Source of the DNA: Mesorhizobium neociceri
GTDB taxonomy: Bacteria; Pseudomonadota; Alphaproteobacteria; Rhizobiales; Rhizobiaceae
Reading direction: 5' to 3'
DNA length: 64,000 nt
Assembly (NCBI RefSeq): GCF_013520985.1
Contig: NZ_JACDTY010000019.1
Coordinates: 1-64,000 of the forward strand
The notes under the pieces were generated by a model. That model was not told where the DNA came from. It ran no database searches and saw only the letters and a program-made list of their open reading frames with translations. The number at the start of each line of letters is the position of its first letter. Position 1 is the first letter of the stretch. Below are positions 51,238 through 59,551 of this stretch, piece by piece. The position numbers were made by a program, and so were the translations under genes.

Positions 51238-52652
51238 GGCGTCGTCTCCTCGACTGGTTTTCCCGAACGGGCCGGATCGGCGGCGGTGCGCGGCAGGAAT
51301 TGTCCGAAACCCGGCTTTGCCTTCAGCACGCCATCGGCGATCACCGGCACGCCGCGCACCAGAACGCTGGTCGGCTTGCCGGTGACGGTCCTGCCCTCAT
51401 AAGGTGTGAAGTCGACGCGCGAATGCAGGGCGGCGTGGCCGAGCGTCCATCTCACTTCGGGATCCCACAGCGCCAGGTCGGCATCGAGGCCGACCGCTAT
51501 GCTGCCCTTGCGATTGGCGAGCCCGTAGATGGCGGCGGCATTGCGCGAGGTGAGATCGAGATAGCGGTCGAGCGTCAGCCGGCCGGTCAACAGCCCCTCC
51601 GAGAACAAAAGTGGCAGACGGGTCTCGATACCGGGAATGCCGCTGAGTGTGGTAGTGAAACCAGGCGTTTCCGCCTTGCCGATCTTGTCGGCGAAGAAAT
51701 ACGGCGAATGGTCGGATGACCAGAGATCGATGCCGCCGTCGATCAGCGCCTGCCACAAATGCTGATGGCTGCGCGGCGAACGCGGCGGCGGCGAAAAGAC
51801 GAAGCGCGCGGCATCGACTGCCGGGCGGTCGAGGTCGGCCGAACCGATGAAGAGATATTGCGGGCAGGTTTCGGCGATGGCGTCGACCCCGCGCGAGCGC
51901 GCCCGCGCCACCTCCTCGGCCGATTGCCAGGACGAGACGTGGACGATGGTCATGCGCGCGCCGGTCATCTCCGCGAAGGCCAGAGCGCGGTGCGTCGCCT
52001 CACGCTCCATGGTCTCGCTGTGGGCGACGACGTGGTAGCGGATGTCGGTGCGGCCGAGGTCGATCAGCCGCTGGCGCGTGCGCCGGATGGCGGCGTCGTT
52101 CTCGGCATGGACCATGACGATCCAGCCGAGATTGTGAGCGGTATCGAGCACCTTGAAGAAGAGATCGTCGTCGACGGCAAAGCCCTGGTAGGTCATGAAC
52201 AGCTTGACCGAGGCGATGCCACGGCCGGCAAGTTCGGAGAGCTGCTGCTCAACATCGGCGCCGGTGCCCATCGTCACCACCGCATGCAAACCGTAGTCGA
52301 TCACCGCGCGGCCCGCGGCACGATCGAGCGTGCGATCGATGGCGCCGATCGTCGACATATCAGGACCCGGCATGCCGAACGGCACGATGCAGGTCGTGCC
52401 GCCGAAAGCGGCAGAGATGGTGCCGGACTCGAAATCGTCGGCATTGCCCGCGCCGCCCCACACTGGCTGGTCGAGATGGCAGTGGGCGTCGATGCCGCCG
52501 GGCATGACCCAGCGCTTGGCTGCATCGATCAGCGTCTCGCCGGACAGGCCATTGCCGATGGCTGAGATGCGGCCATCATCGATGCCGATGTCGCAGTCGG
52601 CCCAACCGTCGTCGAGCGCGACGCGTCCACCTTTGATGACCAGTTCATGCAT
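51222..52652 (-). CDS. D-hydantoinase / dihydropyrimidinase
   Basis: Cyclic amidohydrolase opening hydantoins or dihydropyrimidines, 476 residues. All dinuclear metal ligands are present: His57 and His59 (DAHCHLDQP), carboxylatable Lys150 (ASVKLFMTYQG), His182 (VMVHAEND), His238 (IVHVSSWQS) and Asp314 (SSDHSPY). The stereo-gate loop region differs from classic dihydropyrimidinase. With D-carbamoylase next in the operon, D-5-substituted hydantoins are the likely substrates; the pyrimidine catabolic dehydrogenase genes are absent. It starts 15 bases after the ridA stop. Confidence 0.93.
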   Translation of the reverse strand: MHELVIKGGRVALDDGWADCDIGIDDGRISAIGNGLSGETLIDAAKRWVMPGGIDAHCHLDQPVWGGAGNADDFESGTISAAFGGTTCIVPFGMPGPDMSTIGAIDRTLDRAAGRAVIDYGLHAVVTMGTGADVEQQLSELAGRGIASVKLFMTYQGFAVDDDLFFKVLDTAHNLGWIVMVHAENDAAIRRTRQRLIDLGRTDIRYHVVAHSETMEREATHRALAFAEMTGARMTIVHVSSWQSAEEVARARSRGVDAIAETCPQYLFIGSADLDRPAVDAARFVFSPPPRSPRSHQHLWQALIDGGIDLWSSDHSPYFFADKIGKAETPGFTTTLSGIPGIETRLPLLFSEGLLTGRLTLDRYLDLTSRNAAAIYGLANRKGSIAVGLDADLALWDPEVRWTLGHAALHSRVDFTPYEGRTVTGKPTSVLVRGVPVIADGVLKAKPGFGQFLPRTAADPARSGKPVEETTPWLDA

Positions 52653-52667
52653 TGCGTTTGCCCGCCC

Positions 52668-53018
52668 TCAGCCGACGGCCGCCGTCACCATGATCTCGAC
52701 GCGGTACTGGTCGCCGGCGAGGCGCGCCTCCACCGTGGCGCGCACCGGCATGGCGCTGCGGTCGATCCAGGCATCCCAGGCCGTGTTCATCATCTCGAAA
52801 TCGGCGATGTCGCGCAGCCAGATCTGGGCGCTGAGGATTTTGCTCTTGTCGCTGCCGGCCTTGGCCAGAAGGGCATCGATCTTGGCGAGGATCTGCTTGG
52901 TTTGCGACGTGGTATCGCCGGAAAGGTCGTCCGCCGTCAGGCCCGCGACATACACGGTGCCATTGTATCGGAGCACCCGGCAGAAGCGTTGGCCGTTTTC
53001 AAGACGTTCGATCGTCAT
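52668..53018 (-). CDS. RidA-family enamine/imine deaminase
   Basis: 116-residue Rid protein; start ATG 53018 follows GGGAGAAATT. It has the family Arg in AMPVRATVEARL (about 90-100) that holds the carboxylate of 2-imino acids, and the C-terminal VEIMVTAAVG. RidA enzymes hydrolyse reactive imino acids made by amino acid oxidation. As first gene of an operon encoding a D-amino acid dehydrogenase it most likely clears that enzyme's imine product. The assignment to RidA rather than another Rid subgroup is uncertain. Confidence 0.88.
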   Translation of the reverse strand: MTIERLENGQRFCRVLRYNGTVYVAGLTADDLSGDTTSQTKQILAKIDALLAKAGSDKSKILSAQIWLRDIADFEMMNTAWDAWIDRSAMPVRATVEARLAGDQYRVEIMVTAAVG

Positions 53019-53261
53019 GGAATTTCTCCCTGCTGCTTTCGATCCGGCAGCTCGCGATGTCGGCAACTTGCCCATGGTATGGACGGCACAAAACCGCTGT
53101 AAAGCCCTGCCGGCGGCCAAGATGCCGCTTTCCGTCGCCAGCATGGCCAAAAAAATCAAAGCCATAGCCGTATCTATCTTCGTTTGCAGCAAATGCTGCC
53201 CCGTGTAGCCTCTCGCTCGGGGTGGCGTCGGCGTCGGCGCGGCCAGGGGAGCAGCGCAGCC
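53019..53261. promoter_or_regulatory. Divergent promoter region between ridA-hydantoinase and MFS operons
   Basis: 243 bases without a credible gene. It contains the palindrome GCAGCA-AA-TGCTGC (53186-53199), which could be an operator shared by both operons. No regulator gene is adjacent. Confidence 0.4.
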
Positions 53262-54509
53262 ATGAGGTCGATCGCCCAATCCGCGATGCGGCTGTGGCAA
53301 AACGCAGAGCGCTCGCGCGCTTTGCTGCCGATCATGGTCGGCATCTGTCTCGCCTGCATCGGCAGCGCCATGCTGACCACCGCCGTTTCGCTGCACCTCG
53401 GCAAGCCCGGTGTTTCCCCCGATGTCGTCCAGATCGTGCTCACCGCCTATCCCGTCGGCTTTCTCGTCGGCTGTCTGGTCACGCGCCCGGCGGTCGCCCA
53501 TTACGGCCATGAGCGCACCTTCGTGGTGATCCTGGCGCTGGCGCTGCTGGCTGCGGCGGGCTTCGTCTTCACCGATTTCCTGCCGAGCTGGATCTGCTTT
53601 CGCCTGCTCGGCGGGCTGTCGATGGCGTCGCTGTTCGTCGTTTGCGAGAGCTGGATCAACCTCTATGCCGAGCAGCACAATCGCGGCGCGATGTTCTCGC
53701 TGTACATGCTGACGACGGCGATCGCGGTGCTGCTCGGTCAGATCCTCGTTGCGCTGGTCGGGCCGCAGTCGCCGCATCTGTTCCCGGTGGCGACGGCGAT
53801 GGTGCTGCTGGCGCTGGTTTCCAAATTCGTCGGCGGACGCTGGCCGGCTTTGCCTGTCTCGATCCCCGACCCAGAGCATGCGAGCGGGCCGGTCAAGCGC
53901 CTCGGCCCGCTGGCGCTGTTCCGGCTGGCGCCGGTGACGGTCGTCGCCATCTTCCAGGGTGGCATCACCAACATGAACATCTTCGTGCTGACGCCGATCT
54001 ACGGAACCCAGATCGGGCTGTCGGCGGGAACGACGGTCGGGCTCGTCACCACCATCAGCATTGCCGGCATGCTGGCGCAGACGCCCGTCGGCTGGCTGTC
54101 GGACCGGTTCGAGCGGCGGCTCATCCTGCTGGCGCAAGGTCTGCTGTCGGTCACGCTGTGTGCCACAATCGCCTGGCTCGGCAATTTCTCCGAACCGCTG
54201 CTGTTCGTGCTGTTCTTCCTCTATGGCGCCACGGCGCTGACGATCTATCCGGTGGCGATGGCGTTCGGCGCCTCGCAGTTGCACAGCCGGCACATGGTCG
54301 GCGCCTCCGGAACGCTGCTTTTGCTCTACTCGATCGGCAATGTTGCGACGCCCGGCGTTTCCGCCGGCTTGATGGCGCATATGGGCGCACCGGCGATGTT
54401 CCTGCTGCTCGGCGGCGGTGCGGTTCTGGTGACGCTTGCCGCCTGCTACAATCTGCTGCGCCGACCGGTCTCGGCGAATATCGTGCAGACCGTCGAGGAG
54501 CGCGTTTGA
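53262..54509 (+). CDS. MFS transporter (YcaD/MFS-1 type)
   Basis: Major facilitator with about 12 hydrophobic helices, 415 residues from ATG 53262 (GGGGAG upstream). Helix 1 region ALLPIMVGICLACIGSAMLTTAVSLHL, inter-domain loop after TM6 (SIPDPEHASGPVKRLGP), and the YcaD-like motifs VSPDVVQIVLTAYPVGFLVG and WLSDRFERR. It begins a six-gene operon with an SDR, epimerase and cyclic-amide hydrolases, so uptake or efflux of a nitrogenous ring or sugar-derived compound is plausible. Overlaps the SDR start by one base. Confidence 0.88.
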   Translation: MRSIAQSAMRLWQNAERSRALLPIMVGICLACIGSAMLTTAVSLHLGKPGVSPDVVQIVLTAYPVGFLVGCLVTRPAVAHYGHERTFVVILALALLAAAGFVFTDFLPSWICFRLLGGLSMASLFVVCESWINLYAEQHNRGAMFSLYMLTTAIAVLLGQILVALVGPQSPHLFPVATAMVLLALVSKFVGGRWPALPVSIPDPEHASGPVKRLGPLALFRLAPVTVVAIFQGGITNMNIFVLTPIYGTQIGLSAGTTVGLVTTISIAGMLAQTPVGWLSDRFERRLILLAQGLLSVTLCATIAWLGNFSEPLLFVLFFLYGATALTIYPVAMAFGASQLHSRHMVGASGTLLLLYSIGNVATPGVSAGLMAHMGAPAMFLLLGGGAVLVTLAACYNLLRRPVSANIVQTVEERV

Positions 54510-55270
54510 TGACCACCGCTATGAGCCGCCTGCAAGACAGCGTCATCCTGATCGCGGGCGCCGCCAGCGGCATCGGCGCGGCGATCGCCAGGCGGTGCAT
54601 TGCCGAGGGCGCAAGTGTGGTCTGCGCCGACTATCATCTCGAACCGGCGACGCAACTTGCCGACAAGCTCGGCCCTTCGGCGGCTGCCTGCCAATGCGAT
54701 GTGACGGATAGCGGTTCCGCCCGGGCCGCAGTCGAATTCGCGCGACAGAAATTCGGTCGGCTCGACGGGCTGGTACACAACGCGGCCGCACCGTCGACCA
54801 GCGCCACCGTCGTCGATCTCGACGAGAGCGCGTGGCGGCGCGAGCTCGATGTCGGCCTGACCGGCGCCTTCCTGATGAGCAAGTTCGCGGTGCCGCTGAT
54901 CGCAGCCACCGGAGGTGGTTCGGTTGTCTTCATCGGCTCGCAGTTCGGCCGCGTCGCCACCACCCAAGCGGTTGCCTACTGCGCCGCCAAGGCCGGGCTG
55001 ATCCACCTCGCCAAGGCGATGGCGGTCGACCACGCTGCTGACAAGGTGCGCGTCAACAGTCTGTCGCCGGGCGCGGTGGCGACGACGCGATTGCTGCGCC
55101 GATTCAAGGATTTCGAGGCGGCCAATGCCACACTCGGACCGGCGCATCTGCTCGGCCGAATTGCCGAGCCGGATGAGATCGCCGCGGCCGCCGCTTTCCT
55201 TTTGTCGTCGGACGCGTCCTTCGTCACCGGCTCCGACATGCTCGTGGATGGCGGCTATGCGACGCGCTGA
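54509..55270 (+). CDS. SDR-family oxidoreductase (classical)
   Basis: Short-chain dehydrogenase, 253 residues, ATG overlapping the MFS stop (TGATG). Cofactor motif AGAASGIGAAIA (16-27), NNAG-equivalent VHNAAAP, catalytic Ser in GSQFGR and YxxxK as YCAAK, and C-terminal SFVTGSDMLVDGG. Active site complete. Likely oxidises an alcohol intermediate of the operon's pathway. Confidence 0.9.
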   Translation: MTTAMSRLQDSVILIAGAASGIGAAIARRCIAEGASVVCADYHLEPATQLADKLGPSAAACQCDVTDSGSARAAVEFARQKFGRLDGLVHNAAAPSTSATVVDLDESAWRRELDVGLTGAFLMSKFAVPLIAATGGGSVVFIGSQFGRVATTQAVAYCAAKAGLIHLAKAMAVDHAADKVRVNSLSPGAVATTRLLRRFKDFEAANATLGPAHLLGRIAEPDEIAAAAAFLLSSDASFVTGSDMLVDGGYATR

Positions 55271-55300
55271 ATTCTTCAAGTCGACTTCAAAGGAGTTCCC

Positions 55301-56317
55301 ATGACGCTGCTCGTCACCGGCGGTACCGGCTTTGTCATGAGCGTGGTGGCGCGCGAATGGCTGGATCGTGATCCGCAAGCCCGCGCCGTGATCCTCGACC
55401 GCTCGGGCCTCGACTCGATCGCGGAAAAGTTCTTCGCGCCGGTGAGGGAGCGCCTAACCGTGCTCACCGCAGACATACTGGACCCCGCGCAATGGGGGGC
55501 AGCGCTCGACACGCATGGCATCACGGCGATCATCCATGGCGCGACGGTGACGCCGAATTCGCGCCCGAGCGACCCGACGCAGCCACCCGAGGCCAACGAT
55601 CCGGCCGCCATCGTCGACGTCAATCTGATGGGCACGGTGCGGATGCTAGAATGGGCACGCAGCCGTCCCGGCATCAAGCGTTTCGTCTATGTCAGCTCCG
55701 GTTCGGTCTATCGCCATAACGGCCCTGACTGGAGCGGCGAGCCGTTGCCCGAGGACGGCTATGTCGCGCCGCTGACGCTCTACGGCATTTCGAAATTCGC
55801 CGCTGAAATGGTCACCAACCGCTACGCCGATCTGTTCGGCCTGTCCGCCATTTCGGTCCGGCTGTCCTCGGTCTACGGGCCGATGGACCGTGTCACCGGC
55901 AGCCGCAATGTCCGCCATCTGCCGAACCGGGTCGCGCATATGGCGCTCAGCAACGAGACGATCCGGCCGAACAGTCTTGAGCCGCTCGGCGACTATGTGC
56001 TGTCGAGCGACGTCGCCAAGGCTGTCATGGCGCTGCTCGATGCCGAAAATTTGCGCTATCGCCACTACAATATCGGCAGCGGCGGCACACAGACCGTCGG
56101 CGACTTCATCGGCTGGGCCGCCGAACGCTTCCCCGGCCTGAAAAGCGAAATCAGCCCAGCCGAGACGGCAAACATCGTCATGAACGCAGCGCTGAAGACC
56201 GGCATGTGGGGCGAATACGATCTTGCCCGCATCGAGCGCGATACCAACTGGCGGCCGACGCCGGCGAGGCAGGCCTTCCACGACTATATCGACTGGATCG
56301 CCGCCAACGAGACCTGA
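55301..56317 (+). CDS. NAD-dependent epimerase/dehydratase (extended SDR)
   Basis: 338 residues, with N-terminal LLVTGGTGFVMSVVARE; one Gly of the usual TGxxGxxG is replaced (TGGTGFVMS). Active-site VSSGSVY and YGISK (YxxxK) are present, plus VRLSSVYGPMDR and SSDVAKAVMALLD. A sugar-nucleotide or hydroxy-acid substrate is usual for the family. It lies 30 bases after the SDR and 12 before the PuuE-like gene. Confidence 0.88.
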   Translation: MTLLVTGGTGFVMSVVAREWLDRDPQARAVILDRSGLDSIAEKFFAPVRERLTVLTADILDPAQWGAALDTHGITAIIHGATVTPNSRPSDPTQPPEANDPAAIVDVNLMGTVRMLEWARSRPGIKRFVYVSSGSVYRHNGPDWSGEPLPEDGYVAPLTLYGISKFAAEMVTNRYADLFGLSAISVRLSSVYGPMDRVTGSRNVRHLPNRVAHMALSNETIRPNSLEPLGDYVLSSDVAKAVMALLDAENLRYRHYNIGSGGTQTVGDFIGWAAERFPGLKSEISPAETANIVMNAALKTGMWGEYDLARIERDTNWRPTPARQAFHDYIDWIAANET

Positions 56318-56329
56318 GGAGGAGAGCCG

Positions 56330-57253
56330 ATGCCGACCGATTTCCAGCAACCGCGCGACTTCGTCGGCTATGGACCGAACCCGCCCTTTATGACCTGGCC
56401 GGGCGGCGTCAAGCTCGCCATCAATCTGGTGCTCAATTACGAAGAGGGCTCGGAGTACTCCTGGCTCGAGGACGGCCGCAACGACAATTGGGGCGAGTAC
56501 AATCTCACGTCCAGCCCGCCCGTGCGTGATCTCGGCACCGAGACGCATTTCGAATATGGCAGCCGCGCCGGCGTGTGGCGCCTGGCGCGGCTGTTCGACC
56601 GCTACCAGATACCGATCACAGTCTCCGCTTGCGCCGTCGCGCTGGAGCGCAACCCGGCGGTGGCCGAATGGATGAACGCGCGCGGGCACGATCTGCTCGG
56701 CCATGGCTTGCGCTGGATCGACTACACGACGATGGAGCGCGACGAGGAAGAGCGCCAGCTGCATGAAGCGATCGCGCTCTACGAGAAACTGATGGGCAGG
56801 CGTCCTTTGGGCTGGAATTGCCGCTCATTGCCGAGCGTCAACACGCGCGATCTGCTGGTGCGCGAAGGCGGGTTTCTCTACCACTCCGATCCCTGCAATG
56901 ACGACCTGCCGTATTTCCTCGACCACCAGGGCACCGAGATCCTGGTCGTGCCCTATTCCAAGACACTCAACGACAGCCGCTACCTCGTCGCGCCGGGCTA
57001 CAGCAATCCGCGCGACTTCGCCGAGGACTGCCGCTCGGCCATCGACTACATGCTCGACGAAGCCGACGAAATCGGCGGGCGCATGCTGACCATCGGCATT
57101 CACGCGCGCTGGATGGGGCAGCCTAACCGAGCATTGGGACTGCGCGAGGTGATCGAGCATGTGAAGTCGAAACCGGCCGCCGCCTTCATGCGGCGCGAGG
57201 ACATCGCTCGCTTCTGGCTGGAGAACCATGCCGGCTTCGAGCGGCGAAGCTGA
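56330..57253 (+). CDS. PuuE/allantoinase-like polysaccharide-deacetylase-fold hydrolase (copy 2)
   Basis: 307 residues, paralogue of 27252-28157: same opening (FVGYGPNPPFMTWPGGVKLAINLVLNYEEG) and RRPLGW, FLYHSDPCNDDLPYFLD and RREDIARFWLE blocks. The classical deacetylase metal motif is missing, as in PuuE-type cofactor-independent allantoinases. Followed after one base by a cyclic amidohydrolase gene, so it may perform the ring-opening that the latter's altered metal site may not. Confidence 0.86.
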   Translation: MPTDFQQPRDFVGYGPNPPFMTWPGGVKLAINLVLNYEEGSEYSWLEDGRNDNWGEYNLTSSPPVRDLGTETHFEYGSRAGVWRLARLFDRYQIPITVSACAVALERNPAVAEWMNARGHDLLGHGLRWIDYTTMERDEEERQLHEAIALYEKLMGRRPLGWNCRSLPSVNTRDLLVREGGFLYHSDPCNDDLPYFLDHQGTEILVVPYSKTLNDSRYLVAPGYSNPRDFAEDCRSAIDYMLDEADEIGGRMLTIGIHARWMGQPNRALGLREVIEHVKSKPAAAFMRREDIARFWLENHAGFERRS

Positions 57254-57254
57254 G

Positions 57255-58589
57255 ATGTTCGAGACGCTGATCAGAGGCGCGACCGTCGTCAATGCCGACA
57301 GGCAAGAGCGGCGCGATGTCGGCATCGCCGGCGGCCGCATCGCGGCGCTGATGGCGCCCGGCGGAACGGCTGAAGCCGCGACGGTTCTCGATGCTTCCGG
57401 CTGCCTGTTGCTGCCCGGCCTGGTCGACGCGCATGCGCATCTGCGCGAGCCGGGCCTGACGCACAAGGAGGATTTTCTCTCGGGCACCCATGCCGCAGCC
57501 CTTGGCGGGGTAACGACGGTGCTCGACATGCCGACCGACGAGCCATGGACGGCCAGCGCCGCAGAGCTCGCCGACAAGATGGCCATGGCGGCAGGCCGGC
57601 TCCATGTCGATGTCGGCTTCCAGGCCGTGGTCAGCCGCGATTTGTCGCTGCTTCCCGGCCTGCTCGATCTCTCGCCCGTGTCGTTCGAATTGTTCACCGC
57701 CGATGTTCCGGAGGCCTTCCTGTTTCGGAATTTCGACACGGTTGCCGAGGCGCTCAGACATTTTGGCCATGCCGATACGCTGATCGGCATTTCGCCGGGC
57801 GATCAATCGATGCTGACCGGCGCCAATGAGCGCAACAAGACAGGCACCATCGCCGCCTTTCTCGACAGCCGGCCACCGCTGGCCGAAGCCGGCGGCGTTG
57901 CGCGCGCCGTGCTTGCCGCCGCCGCGACAGGCGCGCGCATCCATGTCCGGCAGATCAACTCGGAGCCGGGCGTCGGGGCTTGGAGCCGGCTGCGCGACCG
58001 GGCGGACGCCAGCGTCGAGACGACGCCGCAAAACCTGTTCTTCACCGCCGACGATTACGAGACGCAAGGCGCCAGGCTGAAAGGCTCGCCACCGTTGCGG
58101 TCGCGGCAGGATGTCGAGGCCTTGCGCGCGGCGCTGAAGGGTGAACTGATCGACATCGTCGCCACCGACCACGCGCCGCATGCGCCGGCCGAGAAGGCGG
58201 CCGCCTACGCCGCTTTCGCCGATATTCCCGGCGGCATGCCGGGATTGCAGACGCTGCTGCAGGCGATGCTGAAGCTCGTCGACGAGGGGCTGATCACTCA
58301 TGCCGATGTGGTGCGGATGTGCGCACGCAATCCGGCCGAGCGTTTCGGGCTTGGCAAGCACAAGGGACGCATCGCCACCGGCTATGACGCCGACCTGCTG
58401 ATCGTCGATCCGCGCGTATCCAGCTCCATCTCCGACGTCGAGCAGGTTTCCCGCGCGGCTTACACGCCGTTCGATGGCTGGAGCGTCAAGGCCCGGCTGA
58501 CCAATGTGTTTCTGCGCGGGCGAGAGATCGTACGCGATCAGGCGCTGATCGGTTCGGGGCAAGGCAAGGTCGTGCGCCGGGAACACTGA
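57255..58589 (+). CDS. Dihydroorotase/allantoinase-like amidohydrolase with altered metal site
   Basis: 444 residues from ATG 57255, one base after the upstream stop. Fold and length fit cyclic amidohydrolases. The HxH pair is kept (DAHAHLREPG, His60/His62), as is the late Asp305 (ATDHAPH). The carboxylated Lys is Glu145 (SFELFTAD), the next metal His is replaced in GISPGDQ (about 180), and the following His is Gln233 (HVRQINSEPG). Compared with the intact hydantoinase at 51222-52652, three of the bridging or second-metal ligands are gone. It may be a mononuclear enzyme, a partner protein of the PuuE-like hydrolase, or an enzyme of new specificity. Confidence 0.88.
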   Translation: MFETLIRGATVVNADRQERRDVGIAGGRIAALMAPGGTAEAATVLDASGCLLLPGLVDAHAHLREPGLTHKEDFLSGTHAAALGGVTTVLDMPTDEPWTASAAELADKMAMAAGRLHVDVGFQAVVSRDLSLLPGLLDLSPVSFELFTADVPEAFLFRNFDTVAEALRHFGHADTLIGISPGDQSMLTGANERNKTGTIAAFLDSRPPLAEAGGVARAVLAAAATGARIHVRQINSEPGVGAWSRLRDRADASVETTPQNLFFTADDYETQGARLKGSPPLRSRQDVEALRAALKGELIDIVATDHAPHAPAEKAAAYAAFADIPGGMPGLQTLLQAMLKLVDEGLITHADVVRMCARNPAERFGLGKHKGRIATGYDADLLIVDPRVSSSISDVEQVSRAAYTPFDGWSVKARLTNVFLRGREIVRDQALIGSGQGKVVRREH

Positions 58590-58598
58590 GGAGAGAAA

Positions 58599-59372
58599 AT
58601 GCCCCTGCTCAAAGACAAGGTCGCGATCGTCACCGGAGGAAGTTCCGGCATCGGCCGCGCGATCGCGCTCAAATTCGCGGCCGAAGGCGGCGCCGTCGTC
58701 ATTGCCGACACGGTCGAAGTGCCTATCGAAGGCGGCCAGAGCACCGTCGATCTGATCCAGTCGACCGGCGGGACGGCGATGCATGTCGCAACCGACATTT
58801 CGGACTGGAACGCGGTCGATGCGCTGGTCGGCGCGACGGCCGCGCGCTTCGGCCGGCTCGACGTGATGGTCAACAATGCGGCCGTCTACACCAGCACCAA
58901 TTTGGTCGAGACCACACCTGAGCAATGGAACCGCGTCATCGGCATCAATTTGACAGGCTTTTTCTACGGCTCAAAACGCGCCGTCATACAGATGCTCGGC
59001 CAGGCGCCGGTGCACGAGGTTCGCGGCCGTATCATCAACATCTCCTCTCAGCACGGCATGGTCGCCTGCCCCGGCGATTTTCCCTATTCGGCGAGCAAGG
59101 GCGGTATCGTGCAGATGACGCGGCAGATCGCCGTCGACCATGCCGACGATCTGATTGTCTGCAATGCGATTGCGCCCGGCAAGATCATCACCGGCAAGCC
59201 GGGCGTCGCCAATGATCCCGACGCGCTTGCGTATTCACACGGCCGCACGCCTTGGCCGCGGCTCGGCACCCCGAACGATGTGGCAGGCGCGGCGCTGTTT
59301 CTTGCCAGCGACATGGCAAGCTATGTCACCGGCATCAATCTGATGGTGGATGGCGGCTGGATGGCGGGCTGA
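58599..59372 (+). CDS. SDR-family oxidoreductase (classical)
   Basis: 257 residues, GAGGAGAG ribosome site, 9 bases after the amidohydrolase. TGGSSGIGRAIA cofactor motif (12-23), NNAAVY, catalytic Ser in ISSQHGM, YxxxK as YSASK, and SYVTGINLMVDGGW. Complete active site. Last gene of the six-gene operon. Confidence 0.92.
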   Translation: MPLLKDKVAIVTGGSSGIGRAIALKFAAEGGAVVIADTVEVPIEGGQSTVDLIQSTGGTAMHVATDISDWNAVDALVGATAARFGRLDVMVNNAAVYTSTNLVETTPEQWNRVIGINLTGFFYGSKRAVIQMLGQAPVHEVRGRIINISSQHGMVACPGDFPYSASKGGIVQMTRQIAVDHADDLIVCNAIAPGKIITGKPGVANDPDALAYSHGRTPWPRLGTPNDVAGAALFLASDMASYVTGINLMVDGGWMAG

Positions 59373-59551
59373 TCGTGCGGGACAATGCCTCGCAATGCGC
59401 CATAAGCCAAACCTGCAATCTTAGCCTCAACTCATATGTTATGCGCCGCCCTCAGGCACAGTGCGATGCCGCCATTGGCCCTTGAACGGCCAAAATGGAG
59501 GCGTACCATTGCAGCATCTGAAACTGAGTCTGCTTTCATTCGTCCGGGCTA
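59373..59551 (+). promoter_or_regulatory. Promoter region of the ABC exporter pair
   Basis: 179 bases between the SDR stop and the exporter start. AT-richer around 59415-59450. No clear terminator or operator seen. Confidence 0.35.

Noticed and set aside
53019..54380. Long reverse-strand frame continuing upstream of ridA across the MFS gene
   Set aside because: Composition is His/Arg/Gln-rich low-complexity typical of a shadow frame; ridA has its own ATG and ribosome site at 53018, and the MFS protein is clear on the forward strand.
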